Below are positions 55,440 to 64,000 of a stretch of 64,000 bases of DNA, in pieces. This stretch comes from Ideonella_A sp963843805 (GTDB lineage: Bacteria > Pseudomonadota > Gammaproteobacteria > Burkholderiales > Burkholderiaceae_C). The translations under genes were made by a program, and so were the position numbers. Location of the stretch: positions 124,001-188,000 of the forward strand of contig CAWJLY010000010.1 of assembly GCA_963843805.1 (NCBI GenBank). The letters run 5' to 3'. Under the pieces are notes generated by a model that was not told where the DNA came from, did not search any database, and worked only from the letters and a program-made list of their open reading frames with translations. Position 1 is the stretch's first letter; each line of letters begins with the position of its first letter.

Positions 55440-56454
55440 TCAGCGTGGCGGCGCGATCCTGATTCCGGCCGCACGGCGCCACAACCAGTTCAGTGTCTCG
55501 CCGATTTTCGGCCGCTGGCCGGCTGAGCGCGGTACATCGACCGGCCGCAAGCCATCATCAGCCTGGCTCGCGACGACGAACGAAAAGGTATAGGCAGGTT
55601 CCTGCCCCATTCGCAAGTCGTTGATCAGGATCTGCCCGTCGCTTCGAGACAGGCTGAAAAAGCCGTGACTGAACCAGGCAATGCGCTGTACCGGCGCTTG
55701 TGCTGCCAGCTTCCGGTACCACGACGCGCCGCGATCGAAGCGGTCGAAGTCGATCCTCGGGTCGGCGTCGAGCAGCGAATGGAACCCTTCGCGATAGCCG
55801 TCGGCTGTCATCACCACGATTCGCCACAACACGGTGTTGAAGGCGGTGGGCGTGACCAGCACCCGCTCGGCCTGGATCGATTGCGCTGCAATCGCCCGCT
55901 GCGCCACGCCGGTGACATGCTGCTGAGCGAGCCAGCTCCAGCCCAGATACGCCGTGCTGAGCAGCAGGCCAACCGCATTCCAGCGCATGCCGCGCGGTGA
56001 GCGCCAGCGCAGAGCCGCGATCAAGCCGACCAGCAGCGGCAGCGTGTACAGCGGATCGATGATGAAAATGCTGCCGACGGCGAACGGATGGTCGGTCAAC
56101 GGCCGTGCCAGCTGGGTGCCGTAGACCGTCATCAGATCGAGCAGCGGATGGGTGACCAGCGCCAGCCAGAACATCAGCCACCACCAGCGAAACTGCGCGG
56201 GCTGCCGGCCATGTAGCCGCCAGACCAGCCAGGCAATCAACGGCGCCAGCAGACTGAGCCAGAACAAGGCATGGCTGTCGCCGCGGTGCAGCGTCATGTT
56301 GCTGATCGGGTCGCCATGATCGATGAACGAGTCGAGGTCGGGCAGGGTGGCCGCCACGCCACCCCAGAGAGCAGCCTTCCAGACCGCCGTGCGGCGGCCC
56401 ATGACCGCGACGCCGATTGCGCGCACCCAGCGCCAGTTGGGACAACGAATCCAT
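55440..56454 (-). CDS. YdjM-like inner-membrane metal-dependent hydrolase, frame interrupted once
   Basis: The natural N-terminus MDSLSQLALGA starts at 56454, while the rest (GVAVMGRRTAVWKAALWGGV onward) lies in another frame. One CG unit at GCGCGC (56419-56424) joins them into 338 residues. It has the DUF457/YdjM signature DLDSFIDHGDPISNMTLHRG, SHALFW and a later THPLLDLMTVYGTQ, with Asp and His residues typical of metal binding, and about five membrane helices. E. coli YdjM is LexA-regulated; no SOS box was identified here. The substrate is unknown. Confidence 0.85.
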
Positions 56455-56604
56455 TCGCCATATTGTGTTGCCAGTGGGCTTTTCCGACCGCCCTGGACCG
56501 GCCACCTGTTGTCCGGTTATATTTGTAGCTATGCACAAGCTTTGCCCGCCGCCGCTTCGGATCCTCGAGCACACACGGCCTCGACACCGGTCCGCCACGC
56601 CTGC

Positions 56605-57453
56605 ATGACCAATCGATCGACCTTATCGATACTCGGAACGGTTTTCGGGATCGCCCTGCTCGCCTTCGCCGGATGGTTCTGGTCGCAACGCGGGGCAACC
56701 GAACTGGTGGCGCCCGGCGGGGCGGCATCCAGCCCACCGGTCGACAACGTTGCCGCTGCCGCGCCCGCCAATACAAACGCGGCCGCATCGGCGCCGCCGG
56801 CCTTGTTTCCGGTCGAACAGGCCGCGTCGGATCCTTCGTCAGCCCGGTTCGACTTCGTCACCATGCTGTCGGGCCTGATTGGCAGCAAGGCGGCCGCCGG
56901 GTTTCTGCAGACCGCTGACTTTCCGCGCCGCGTCGTGGCGACGGTCGACAACCTCGGCCGCTCCCATGCGCCGCCGTCGTCATGGCCGGTAAACCCCACC
57001 GCCGGTCGATTTCTGATCGACGAGCGCGACGGCAGGACAGTGATCAACAGCGGCAATGCGGAACGCTATGTGCCGCTGGTGCGCCTGATCGAAGCGGTCG
57101 ACATCAAGCAGTTGGCGAAGATCTACACGATGGCCTATCCGATGCTGCAGCAGGCCTACGAGGACATCGGTTATCCGAACCGGTATTTCAACGACCGCTT
57201 TGTCGAAGTGATCGACCAGCTGCTGGCAACGCCCGAAGCACCCGAGCCGCTGGCCGTCCATCTGACCGAGGTCAAAGGGCCGCTGGTTTCGACCCGACCC
57301 TGGGTTCGCTATGAATTTCTGGACAGCAGCTTCGAACAGTTGTCGTCAGGGCAGAAGATCATGCTGCGAATCGGCGCAGACAACCGGCGACGCCTGAAGA
57401 CGCGTCTGGTCGAATGGCGTCGCGAATTGACCCGCTCGCCCGGTCCGCGCTGA
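56605..57453 (+). CDS. DUF3014 domain protein, membrane-anchored
   Basis: A 282-residue protein with a single N-terminal membrane helix (ILGTVFGIALLAFAGWFW), an Ala/Pro-rich linker (about 30-75) and a conserved C-terminal region (FPRRVVATVDNLGRSHAPPS, YVPLVRLIEAVDIKQLAKIY, YPNRYFNDRFVEVIDQLLAT). This matches the DUF3014 family. The bulk should face the periplasm. Function is unknown. The following small gene starts 22 bases later, so they may be co-transcribed. Confidence 0.8.
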   Translation: MTNRSTLSILGTVFGIALLAFAGWFWSQRGATELVAPGGAASSPPVDNVAAAAPANTNAAASAPPALFPVEQAASDPSSARFDFVTMLSGLIGSKAAAGFLQTADFPRRVVATVDNLGRSHAPPSSWPVNPTAGRFLIDERDGRTVINSGNAERYVPLVRLIEAVDIKQLAKIYTMAYPMLQQAYEDIGYPNRYFNDRFVEVIDQLLATPEAPEPLAVHLTEVKGPLVSTRPWVRYEFLDSSFEQLSSGQKIMLRIGADNRRRLKTRLVEWRRELTRSPGPR

Positions 57454-57475
57454 AAAACTCTGGCAAGATGCGGCG

Positions 57476-57766
57476 ATGAGCCAAGGTTTCGGAATCGAAT
57501 CACAACACCAGCCTGCCGGTGCTCCGCACCGCGCGCCTGCCCGCTACCTGGTCATCATCGAGTCCGCGGGCTCGATGGTTGCCCGGCTGTTTCTCGACAG
57601 CCGCGAAGAAGTCGGCGAGTTCGACGCCGGCTCGGAGGAAGTCGCTCAGATGACCACCGGCCTGCAACCGACGCAGGATGCCGGCGATCCGTCGTGGAAC
57701 GATGCGCTCGGTGCGCACAGTGCGTCTGAGCGGGCTGCTGCCGACGTCTACTTGCTGGATATCTGA
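57476..57766 (+). CDS. small conserved hypothetical protein
   Basis: A 96-residue acidic protein with the core RYLVIIESAGSMVARLFLDS followed by REEVGEFDAGSEEVAQMTTG. I have an impression of similar small proteins in Burkholderiales but cannot name a family. There is no signal peptide or membrane helix. It is convergent with recD, 15 bases apart. No function is proposed. Confidence 0.6.
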   Translation: MSQGFGIESQHQPAGAPHRAPARYLVIIESAGSMVARLFLDSREEVGEFDAGSEEVAQMTTGLQPTQDAGDPSWNDALGAHSASERAAADVYLLDI

Positions 57767-57781
57767 TCCGGGCCACGCTGA

Positions 57782-59803
57782 TCAGCCTGCTGTGCCCGGC
57801 TGCAGCAAGTCGAGCAGGCCACTCGTGCGCTGTGTGCGAACCGCCAGGGCGTCGCCGAGAGCCTGTCGCCGGCCCGTGACCAGCGTCAACGCGCTCCGTG
57901 CGCGGGTGATGCCGGTGTAGACCAGTTCACGGCTCAGCACCTGGCTCGGTGCCTGTGGCAGAACCAGCACGCAATGACCGAATTCGGATCCCTGGGCCTT
58001 GTGAACGGTCATTGCAAACGCTGTCTCGACATGCGCCAGCCGGCTGATGGCAACGCTGCGGTAAGCGTCACCTTCGTAAAAGTAGGCGCGCAGCGCCACC
58101 CCGGCCAGCGGGCGCAGCACGATGCCGATGTCGCCGTTGAAGACGCCAAGGCCCGCATCATTGCGGGTCACCAGGATCGGCCTGCCTTCGTACCAATCGC
58201 CACGCCTGGATGATGCAGCCTCGCTGGTCGGCAATGCACGCTCGATTGCCAGGTTGAGCGAGTCGACACCCCATTCGCCCTCACGCAGCGCACAGAGAAT
58301 TCGAAAGCGCTCGAATGTGCTCAGCAGCGACATCACCCAGGCGTCGAATGCGGGCTTGTCCGAACCCTGCGGCCGGCGCTGCAGCAAGCTGACAAACGGC
58401 CGGTAGCCAAGGCCGCCGCTGCCTCGAGTTCCAGCGGCAAGGCGCAGCAGCGGCACGGTATTGGCAGCATCGATCCAGCGCAACGATTCATCGGACGGGC
58501 CGAGCAGCAGCGTTTGTGCAGCCTGCAGATCACCGGCATTGACTGCCAGCGCAAGCTGACCGATCGGCCCGCTGAAGCGGCGGCTGGTGCGCAGCATCAC
58601 CGTATGCTGGGCCAGCGCCGGGCCGTCGCCGCGATGCGCCGGCGGCACCACCTGACCGGTCAGGTCCTGCAGCAAGCCGGCTGTTGCAGCGGCGTAGCGA
58701 CCGCCCTCGGCATCGTGACAAAGATCGCCGAGCACCGCACCGGCCTCGACCGACGCCAGCTGATCCTTGTCGCCGAGCAGGATCAGCCGCGCGCCTGCAG
58801 GCAGTGCATCGAGCAGCGCAGCCATCATCTCGAGGTGGATCATCGAGGCCTCGTCGACGATCAGCACATCGACTTCCAGCGGATGGGCCGCATCGTGGGC
58901 GAAGCGGCGCGTATCGGGCCGCGCGCCGAGCAGCGAGTGCAGCGTGCGCGCCGGGCCGATGTGGCCGGCCAACGCGGCCAGCGGCAAGGCGCCGCCAAGC
59001 GCGTTTTGCAACGGCGCCAGCGCAGCAGCGATCGACTGGCGCAGCTTGGCCGCAGCCTTGCCGGTCGGCGCGGCCAACGCAATCCGCAAGCGCTCGGGCG
59101 CCGGGTCGACGGCCAGCAGCAGCGCCAGCAGACGGGCCGCGGTGTAAGTCTTGCCGGTGCCCGGGCCACCGGTCAGCACGGTCAGCCTGCCGGCCAGCGC
59201 CAGACCGCAGGCGGCTTTCTGCCAATCGAAGCCGGCTGCTTCGGCCGACGCCTCGGCAGGCGGCACAAACAGGCGATCGAGCCAGCTGCGGGCCAGGCCG
59301 CGATCGACCGGCAGCAACTCGCCGGCGCGCTGGTTGATCTGCCGCGCAACCTGCAACTCGTCATGCCAGTAGCGGCGCAGATAGAGCCTGCCGTCGCGCA
59401 GCACCAGCGGCTGGCCGTCATCAGACGCGGCCGGCGGATCGGCCTCGTCAGCCACTTGCACCAGCGGGCAGGCCTGCAGATCGGCAAGCCAGTCGGCCGG
59501 CGTCGACGGCAGCGCTGCGAGCAGGTCGCGCAGCGCTTGCGCCGCAAGTGGCGGCAGGCCGAGCGAGGCGCCACGGTCACTCACCAGGCGGTCGACCGCC
59601 AGACAACTGTGGCCTCGACCTTCGACGTGCGCCAGCAGTGCGCCAGACAGCACCACCGAAGCCGGTACGGCCGGGCACAGGTCGACCAACAGCGCCGCAA
59701 AGGCACTATCCAGGCGACGGATCCAGCGCTGCTCGCTCCAGCGTGCCAACTCGCCGAGCAGCCGGCGCAAGGCGTCGTCGGCCGGCGCGGCAAACCGGCT
59801 CAT
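57782..59803 (-). CDS. recD: exodeoxyribonuclease V alpha subunit
   Basis: A 673-residue RecD helicase. It has an N-terminal RecB-interacting region, the P-loop VLTGGPGTGKTYTAARLLAL, Walker B LIVDEASMIHLEMMAALLDA, a motif III-like LILLGDKDQLASVEAGAVLG and the C-terminal AMTVHKAQGSEF and RELVYTGITRARSALTLVTG. It moves 5' to 3' within RecBCD. The open frame continues seamlessly upstream to 60982 into recB sequence, but this is produced by a missing CG unit near 59871. The natural ATG at 59803 begins MSRFAAPADDALRRLL and overlaps the recB stop (ATGA). Confidence 0.92.
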   Translation of the reverse strand: MSRFAAPADDALRRLLGELARWSEQRWIRRLDSAFAALLVDLCPAVPASVVLSGALLAHVEGRGHSCLAVDRLVSDRGASLGLPPLAAQALRDLLAALPSTPADWLADLQACPLVQVADEADPPAASDDGQPLVLRDGRLYLRRYWHDELQVARQINQRAGELLPVDRGLARSWLDRLFVPPAEASAEAAGFDWQKAACGLALAGRLTVLTGGPGTGKTYTAARLLALLLAVDPAPERLRIALAAPTGKAAAKLRQSIAAALAPLQNALGGALPLAALAGHIGPARTLHSLLGARPDTRRFAHDAAHPLEVDVLIVDEASMIHLEMMAALLDALPAGARLILLGDKDQLASVEAGAVLGDLCHDAEGGRYAAATAGLLQDLTGQVVPPAHRGDGPALAQHTVMLRTSRRFSGPIGQLALAVNAGDLQAAQTLLLGPSDESLRWIDAANTVPLLRLAAGTRGSGGLGYRPFVSLLQRRPQGSDKPAFDAWVMSLLSTFERFRILCALREGEWGVDSLNLAIERALPTSEAASSRRGDWYEGRPILVTRNDAGLGVFNGDIGIVLRPLAGVALRAYFYEGDAYRSVAISRLAHVETAFAMTVHKAQGSEFGHCVLVLPQAPSQVLSRELVYTGITRARSALTLVTGRRQALGDALAVRTQRTSGLLDLLQPGTAG

Positions 59804-62800
59804 CGTGCGCTCGCCACCGTCGGCGCGCCCAGCATCGCGTCGAGGCCCTCGAGCAACGCCAGTGACGGCCCGATCGACGTGGCAGCCGCGCGCCGGCCCG
59901 TTGATGCCACGCATGAACAGGTAGATCGCGCCGCCGAGCTGTTGCAACGGGTCGTATCCAGCGCCGAGCCGGCTTCGCAGCAGGCGATGCAGCGCCAGCA
60001 GGTAGATCGCCGCCTGCACGTCGTAGCGGTGGCTGGCCATGGCGGCTTCAAGTGTGTCGGGTGTGTAGGCTGCATCGTCGTCGCCCAGCCAGTTCGACTT
60101 GTAGTCGAGCACCCAGTAACGCCCGCCGTGTTCGAACAACAGATCGGCAAAACCCATCACCATGCCGTTCAATTCGCTGCGCGGCAGCGCCGGACGGTCG
60201 CGGCCCCGCAGCAGATGCCGACGGCACAGTTCATCGATGGCAGCGACCGACAGGCGGTCGCTGTCGAACCAGAATTCCATCTCGGGCAGCGGCTTGGCGA
60301 TCGCCTCGAGCGCCACGTCGAGCGGCTGCAGCGGCGTTCGCGACAACACCGTCAGCCAGTCGAGGACCGCTTGCCGGCGGTGCCCCCAGCCCTGACGCTC
60401 GCAGCGGCGCAACAGCTCCAGCCGCAACACCGGCGAACTGGCCAGCGCGAACCGCTCGGTCGCCAGCCACTCGAGCATGTCGTGCAAAAAATTGCCCGGC
60501 ACCGAGCCGCGTGGAAAAAGATGCCAGGGCTCGTCGGCAAACAAATCGAGGCTGCCGCCCATCGGCTCGGCGGCCGCGTTCGGCGCAGGCGCCGCAATCG
60601 ACACCTCGGTGTCGGCCACAGCCGTTTCGTCGTCGTGCAACTGCGCGTCGGCGGCCAGCCTGGAAGCGACGGCTGGCAGATCGCGCACCAGTGACGAGAA
60701 GCTGGCGATCCGCCAGTTGCGCTCGAAATCGCCGCCATAGTCGGCCGCGGTTCGCAACGGAGCAGGCCGATCACGCGGCGCCAGCCGGCTGCAGGCGATG
60801 GGCTCGTCGGCGTCGACGACATCGCAGTGCGATGATCGACTGCTGGCCGGCGACCCGCATGGCCAACTCGCCCGGCAGGCTGTCTGCATCGACCGGCAGG
60901 CCGTTACCGAGCAGATGGCCGGCGGCGCTGCGATGCCACAGATTGCCGCCCTTGCGCGCTCTGTGCCGCCAGGCCGACCCACAGCGCGTGTCGCGCCCTT
61001 GTCATTGCGACATACAGCAGACGCAGATCTTCGCGCTGGCGGTCGAGATCGGCGGCGCTGATCTGCTGATCGGTCGGGTCGAGATGCAGCCCACGTTCGC
61101 CCGAGGCTTCGTCGACCAGATCGACGAACAAGGTATCGCGCTTGTCGACCGGCCTGAAACCACTGGCGAAGGGCAGAAAGACCAGCGGATATTCGAGGCC
61201 CTTCGATTTGTGGACGGTGATGACCTTGACCAGATCGGCATCACTTTCCAGCCTGACGATTCGCTCTTCGTCGCCCGGCAGACCGGCCTCGTCGATCTGC
61301 GCGGCCAGCCAGCGGATCAGTGCCTGTTCGCCATCGAGCCGCGTGCTCGCGGTTTGCAGCAACTCGGCCAGGTGCAGGAAATTGGTCAGGCGGCGCTCGC
61401 CGTCGAGGCTGGCGCCTCTCGGCGTCGACAATCCGGCAACGCCATCGCGCGGCAGCCGGGGTGCGAGCCAGCGCGCCGGCAGTTCGAACAGGTGCAAGCT
61501 TCGGCGCAGCATCGTCAGCACGCCTTGTGTCTGCCACGCGCCATGCAGCCGCGCGAGCTGCTCGCTGCGCTGATCGAATGCTTCATCGTCGCCGGCAAGC
61601 GGTCAACAGTTCGGCGATCGGCAGGCCGATCATGCCGCGTCGCGAGTGCCGCGCGGACCAGCCGGGCGTCCAGCGGCTGCGCAACGGCGCGCAGCCAGTG
61701 CAGCAGGTCGGCCGCTTCGGCGCTGGCGAAAACCGAGTCCTGGTCGGACAGATAGACCGACGCGACTCGGCGTCGCTGCAGCTCGCGGCGCACCGCCGCG
61801 CTTCGCGGCCGGTGCGCACCAGCACCGCGATATCGGCCGGATGCAGGCGGCTGAAGCCGTCGCTGGCGGATCGGTCGAAACCGGCCCGGTCGTCGTTCAG
61901 CAGCGTCGCGATTTGTTCGGCGCAGCGTTGTGCAAAGCGCCGCCGGATGCCGTCGGCGTCGCCGGCGCCTGCCTCGAACACCAGTTGCATCGCCGTGACC
62001 GCGCCGCTCGATGTCGACCAGCCGCTCGGCGCGGCCGCGCGCGCCGACCTCGACGAACGGCAACGGGTTCGATGGCGCCGCCGACCGATCCGCCGAGGCG
62101 ACGCGCGTACATGAAGGCGCCTTGCTGGCCGCCGGCTCGCCGGATAGGCGCGGCCCTCGGCGCGGCTGAACAGGTAATTGACCGCCGCGACCAGCGGCGC
62201 TGTCGAACGGTGGTTGGTCGCCAGCATGTGGTGGCGGCCGGCGGTCTTGCGCCGCGCGCTGAGGTAGCTGTGGATGTCGGCGCCGCGGAAGCGGTAGATC
62301 GACTGCTTCGGGTCGCCGATCAGCAGCAGCGCGGTGGTCGGGTCGTTGTCGGCGATCCGATACAGGCGATCGAAGATGCGCAGCTGCACCGGCGAGGTAT
62401 CCTGGAATTCGTCGATCATGCGCAACCGGATAACGGGCGATGATGCTGGCGCGCAGGCGCTCGGCAGACGGCGCCGCTGCGCCGGGTCGAGCGCGCGGTC
62501 GAGCCGGTTCAGCATGTCGGCAAAACCGAAACGGCCGGCCTGCTGCTTCAGTTCGGCAAGCCGGGCGGCGATCTGCACGGCGGCATGCGGACGCAGCGCG
62601 ACCGACAACGGCGCGCGGGCGGCGAGGGCGTCTCATCAGCTCGCCGAAGGCGGCGAATGCGGCTGGCAGATCGACGCGTCCGGCCGGGCTTCAGCGCTGC
62701 GTGCATGCCGGCTGGCGTGAAGCCGTTCGGCGCCCGTCTTCAGCTCGCGGCAGTTCGAGATGCGGATCGGCCGCCCAGTCGGCCAGCGCCTGCAGCCAGC

Positions 62801-63650
62801 GTCGACAGATCTTGATGCTTCAGCTTGCGCCGATTGAACGGACACGACGGGCTCGCGAGCTGCGCTCGATCCAGCTCAGCCATCTGACCGGCACGCTCGA
62901 CCCAGCCGTCTTTCAGCGCGGCCAGCTCGGCGCTGCGCGTTGCTGCCGCAGGCGGTCGATCAGCTCGCCCAGGCTGCCGTCGCCGGCCGCCGCCGGCCAC
63001 GGCTGCTCGACCAGTCGCGCGCGCCTCGGCAGCCAGACGGCCGGCATCGGGCCAGACCGACAAGCACCGCATCGAGCGCCGCGCCGCGCCAGCGGATAGA
63101 CCTGCAGCCGCCAGTAGTCGCGCGCGGCCTCGGCCAGCATCGCCGATTCGTCGGCGTCAGTTCCTCGTCGAACAGGCAGCCGCTGTCGAAGGCATGTTCG
63201 CGCAGCATGCGCTGGCACCAGGCGTCGATGGTGTGCACCGCGGCATCGTCCATCGCCTGCGCCGCCATCTCGAGCCGCCATGCGGCGTGGCTGGCGTCGG
63301 CGCCGGCCGCGGATAGGCGGCCAGCAGTTCGGCCAGCAGCCGATCGTCGGCCGGTGCCGCGACGCTGCCGCGGAAGGCCGCGTGCGGCTTCGAGCAGCCG
63401 CCTGCGGATGCGGTCGGACAGTTCGCGCGTGGCCGCCACGGTGAACGTCATCACCAGGATTTCGGCCGGCGCCAGCGGCCGTGCGAAGCCGGCCTCGCCG
63501 CCATGGCCGAGCACCAGCCGCAGATACAGCGCGGCGATGGTCCAGGTCTTGCCGGTGCCGGCGCTGGCCTCGATCAGCCGGCTGCCGCGCAGCGGCAGCG
63601 TCGCCGCATCGAGCGCGCGAGCGGCGGTGCCAATGTCGCATCGAAGCCAT
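59800..63650 (-). CDS. recB: exodeoxyribonuclease V beta subunit, frame interrupted many times
   Basis: Collinear fragments cover all of RecB. They include the P-loop SRLIEASAGTGKTWTIAAL, RELSDRIRRRLLEAA, the Walker B MIDEFQDTSPVQLRIFDRLY, LIGDPKQSIYRFRGADIHSY, VKVITVHKSKGLEYPLVFLP and the C-terminal nuclease FADLLFEHGGRYWVLDYKSN. The start MASM at 63650 overlaps the recC stop by one base. I traced breaks near 63637, 63380, 63309 (two), 63157 (two units), 63075, 63048 and 59871; each is healed by CG units, and more lie between. The helicase-nuclease unwinds and degrades DNA from breaks and loads RecA at Chi. Residue order shows no sign of real decay. Confidence 0.88.
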
Positions 63651-64000
63651 TACTCCGCCACCTCGTCGATGGCGAGATTGCTGGCCAGACCGAGCCCGGC
63701 TTCAGGATGGGGCTCGACGCCTGACACTGTGCGTCGACCCAGTCGAACAGCGGGCGGTAGACGCGCTCCGCCAGCTCGGCGAACGCGGCCGTCGGCGGCC
63801 AGCGATTCGAAGTCGGGAAACATCCGCGCCAGGCAGGGATCGTCGTCGACTTCGCCGCGCGATCCTGCCGAAGCCGCCGTCGTAGACGTCGGCCGGCTTG
63901 CCCTTCCCGGCAAGCTGCGCCAATGCGGTCTTGATCGGCAACGGCAGCGGCGCGGCCATGCCGTCGTGCCAGACGTCGAGCAGCATCGCCGAGCGTGTCG
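63650..64000 (-). CDS. recC: exodeoxyribonuclease V gamma subunit, 3' end, frame interrupted
   Basis: The C-terminal end of RecC runs off the right edge. The fragments AAPLPLPIKTALAQLAGKGK, VYDGGFGRIARGEVDDDPCL, FPDFESLAADGR, ELAERVYRPLFDWV and GLGLASNLAIDEVAE line up as one protein after four CG units are restored (near 63865, 63787, 63738 and 63720). RecC reads Chi and splits the strands. The stop overlaps the recB start (TAATG), giving the operon order recC-recB-recD. Confidence 0.8.
   Translation of the reverse strand, partial: RHARRCCSTSGTTAWPRRCRCRSRPHWRSLPGRASRPTSTTAASAGSRGEVDDDPCLARMFPDFESLAADGRVRRAGGARLPPAVRLGRRTVSGVEPHPEAGLGLASNLAIDEVAE

Noticed and set aside
59800..64000. recBC as true pseudogenes
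   Set aside because: All helicase and nuclease motifs are kept in order, breaks are all of one type, and the overlapping start/stop junctions (TAATG and ATGA) are intact. Genuine decay would leave varied lesions.
1..64000. CRISPR arrays, tRNA or rRNA genes, insertion sequences and prophage genes
   Set aside because: No regularly spaced direct repeats, cloverleaf-like sequences, transposase motifs or phage proteins were seen on either strand.

Overview
The window looks like a chromosomal segment of a GC-rich betaproteobacterium, most likely of the order Burkholderiales. The main reasons are the metX-metW pair, a DUF4148 secreted protein, the hpf-ptsN-hprK block, the leuS-lptE-holA order, divergent amgK and lptD-surA-rsmA, and a recC-recB-recD cluster. 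No rRNA, tRNA, CRISPR array, insertion sequence, integrase or phage gene was found. I cannot name the genus.

Layout from left to right: the 5' part of dadA; a transglutaminase-like protein; a SAM-II riboswitch leading metX-metW and a methyltransferase; the acrR / acrAB-oprM efflux locus with an AcrR-type operator; an M20 peptidase; then a cluster around a MerR/B12 photoreceptor-type regulator (CarH/LitR). That regulator has a diiron desaturase-like gene downstream of it and a divergent six-gene membrane-lipid operon (FAD protein, DUF1365, Cfa-like methyltransferase, chalcone-isomerase-like protein, GPH transporter, SDR). Next come corA, hpf, ptsN, hprK, fur, bamE, dapB, exbBD, leuS, lptE and holA. 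A reverse-strand operon follows (sensor kinase, response regulator, thiL, pgpA, pncC, ghrA), then a secreted guanyl-specific ribonuclease with its barstar, a hairpin-rich intergenic region, rsmA-surA-lptD, amgK, a DUF4148 gene, a LysR regulator, a COG2509 flavoprotein, a LapA-type membrane protein, a PduO-type cobalamin adenosyltransferase, an AI-2E-type permease, a Pat-type lysine acetyltransferase, a YdjM-like membrane protein, a DUF3014 protein, a small conserved protein and finally recD, recB and the 3' end of recC.

Two points stand out. First, every interrupted gene in the window (the methyltransferase, sensor kinase, response regulator, DUF4148 gene, adenosyltransferase, Pat, YdjM-like gene, recB and recC) shows the same kind of lesion. 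At every junction I traced, the frame is restored by adding back CG dinucleotide units where a short CG/GC run appears one unit short (two units at one recB site). I traced at least 27 missing units, most of them at 52.9-54.2 kb and 59.8-64 kb. This looks like systematic sequence compression rather than gene decay, and it creates a false RecB-RecD fusion. Second, the regulator at 14.5-15.4 kb keeps all the AdoCbl-photoreceptor residues and faces an operon whose content resembles the singlet-oxygen / furan-fatty-acid operon of Rhodobacter. This suggests a light-controlled membrane-lipid protection system.
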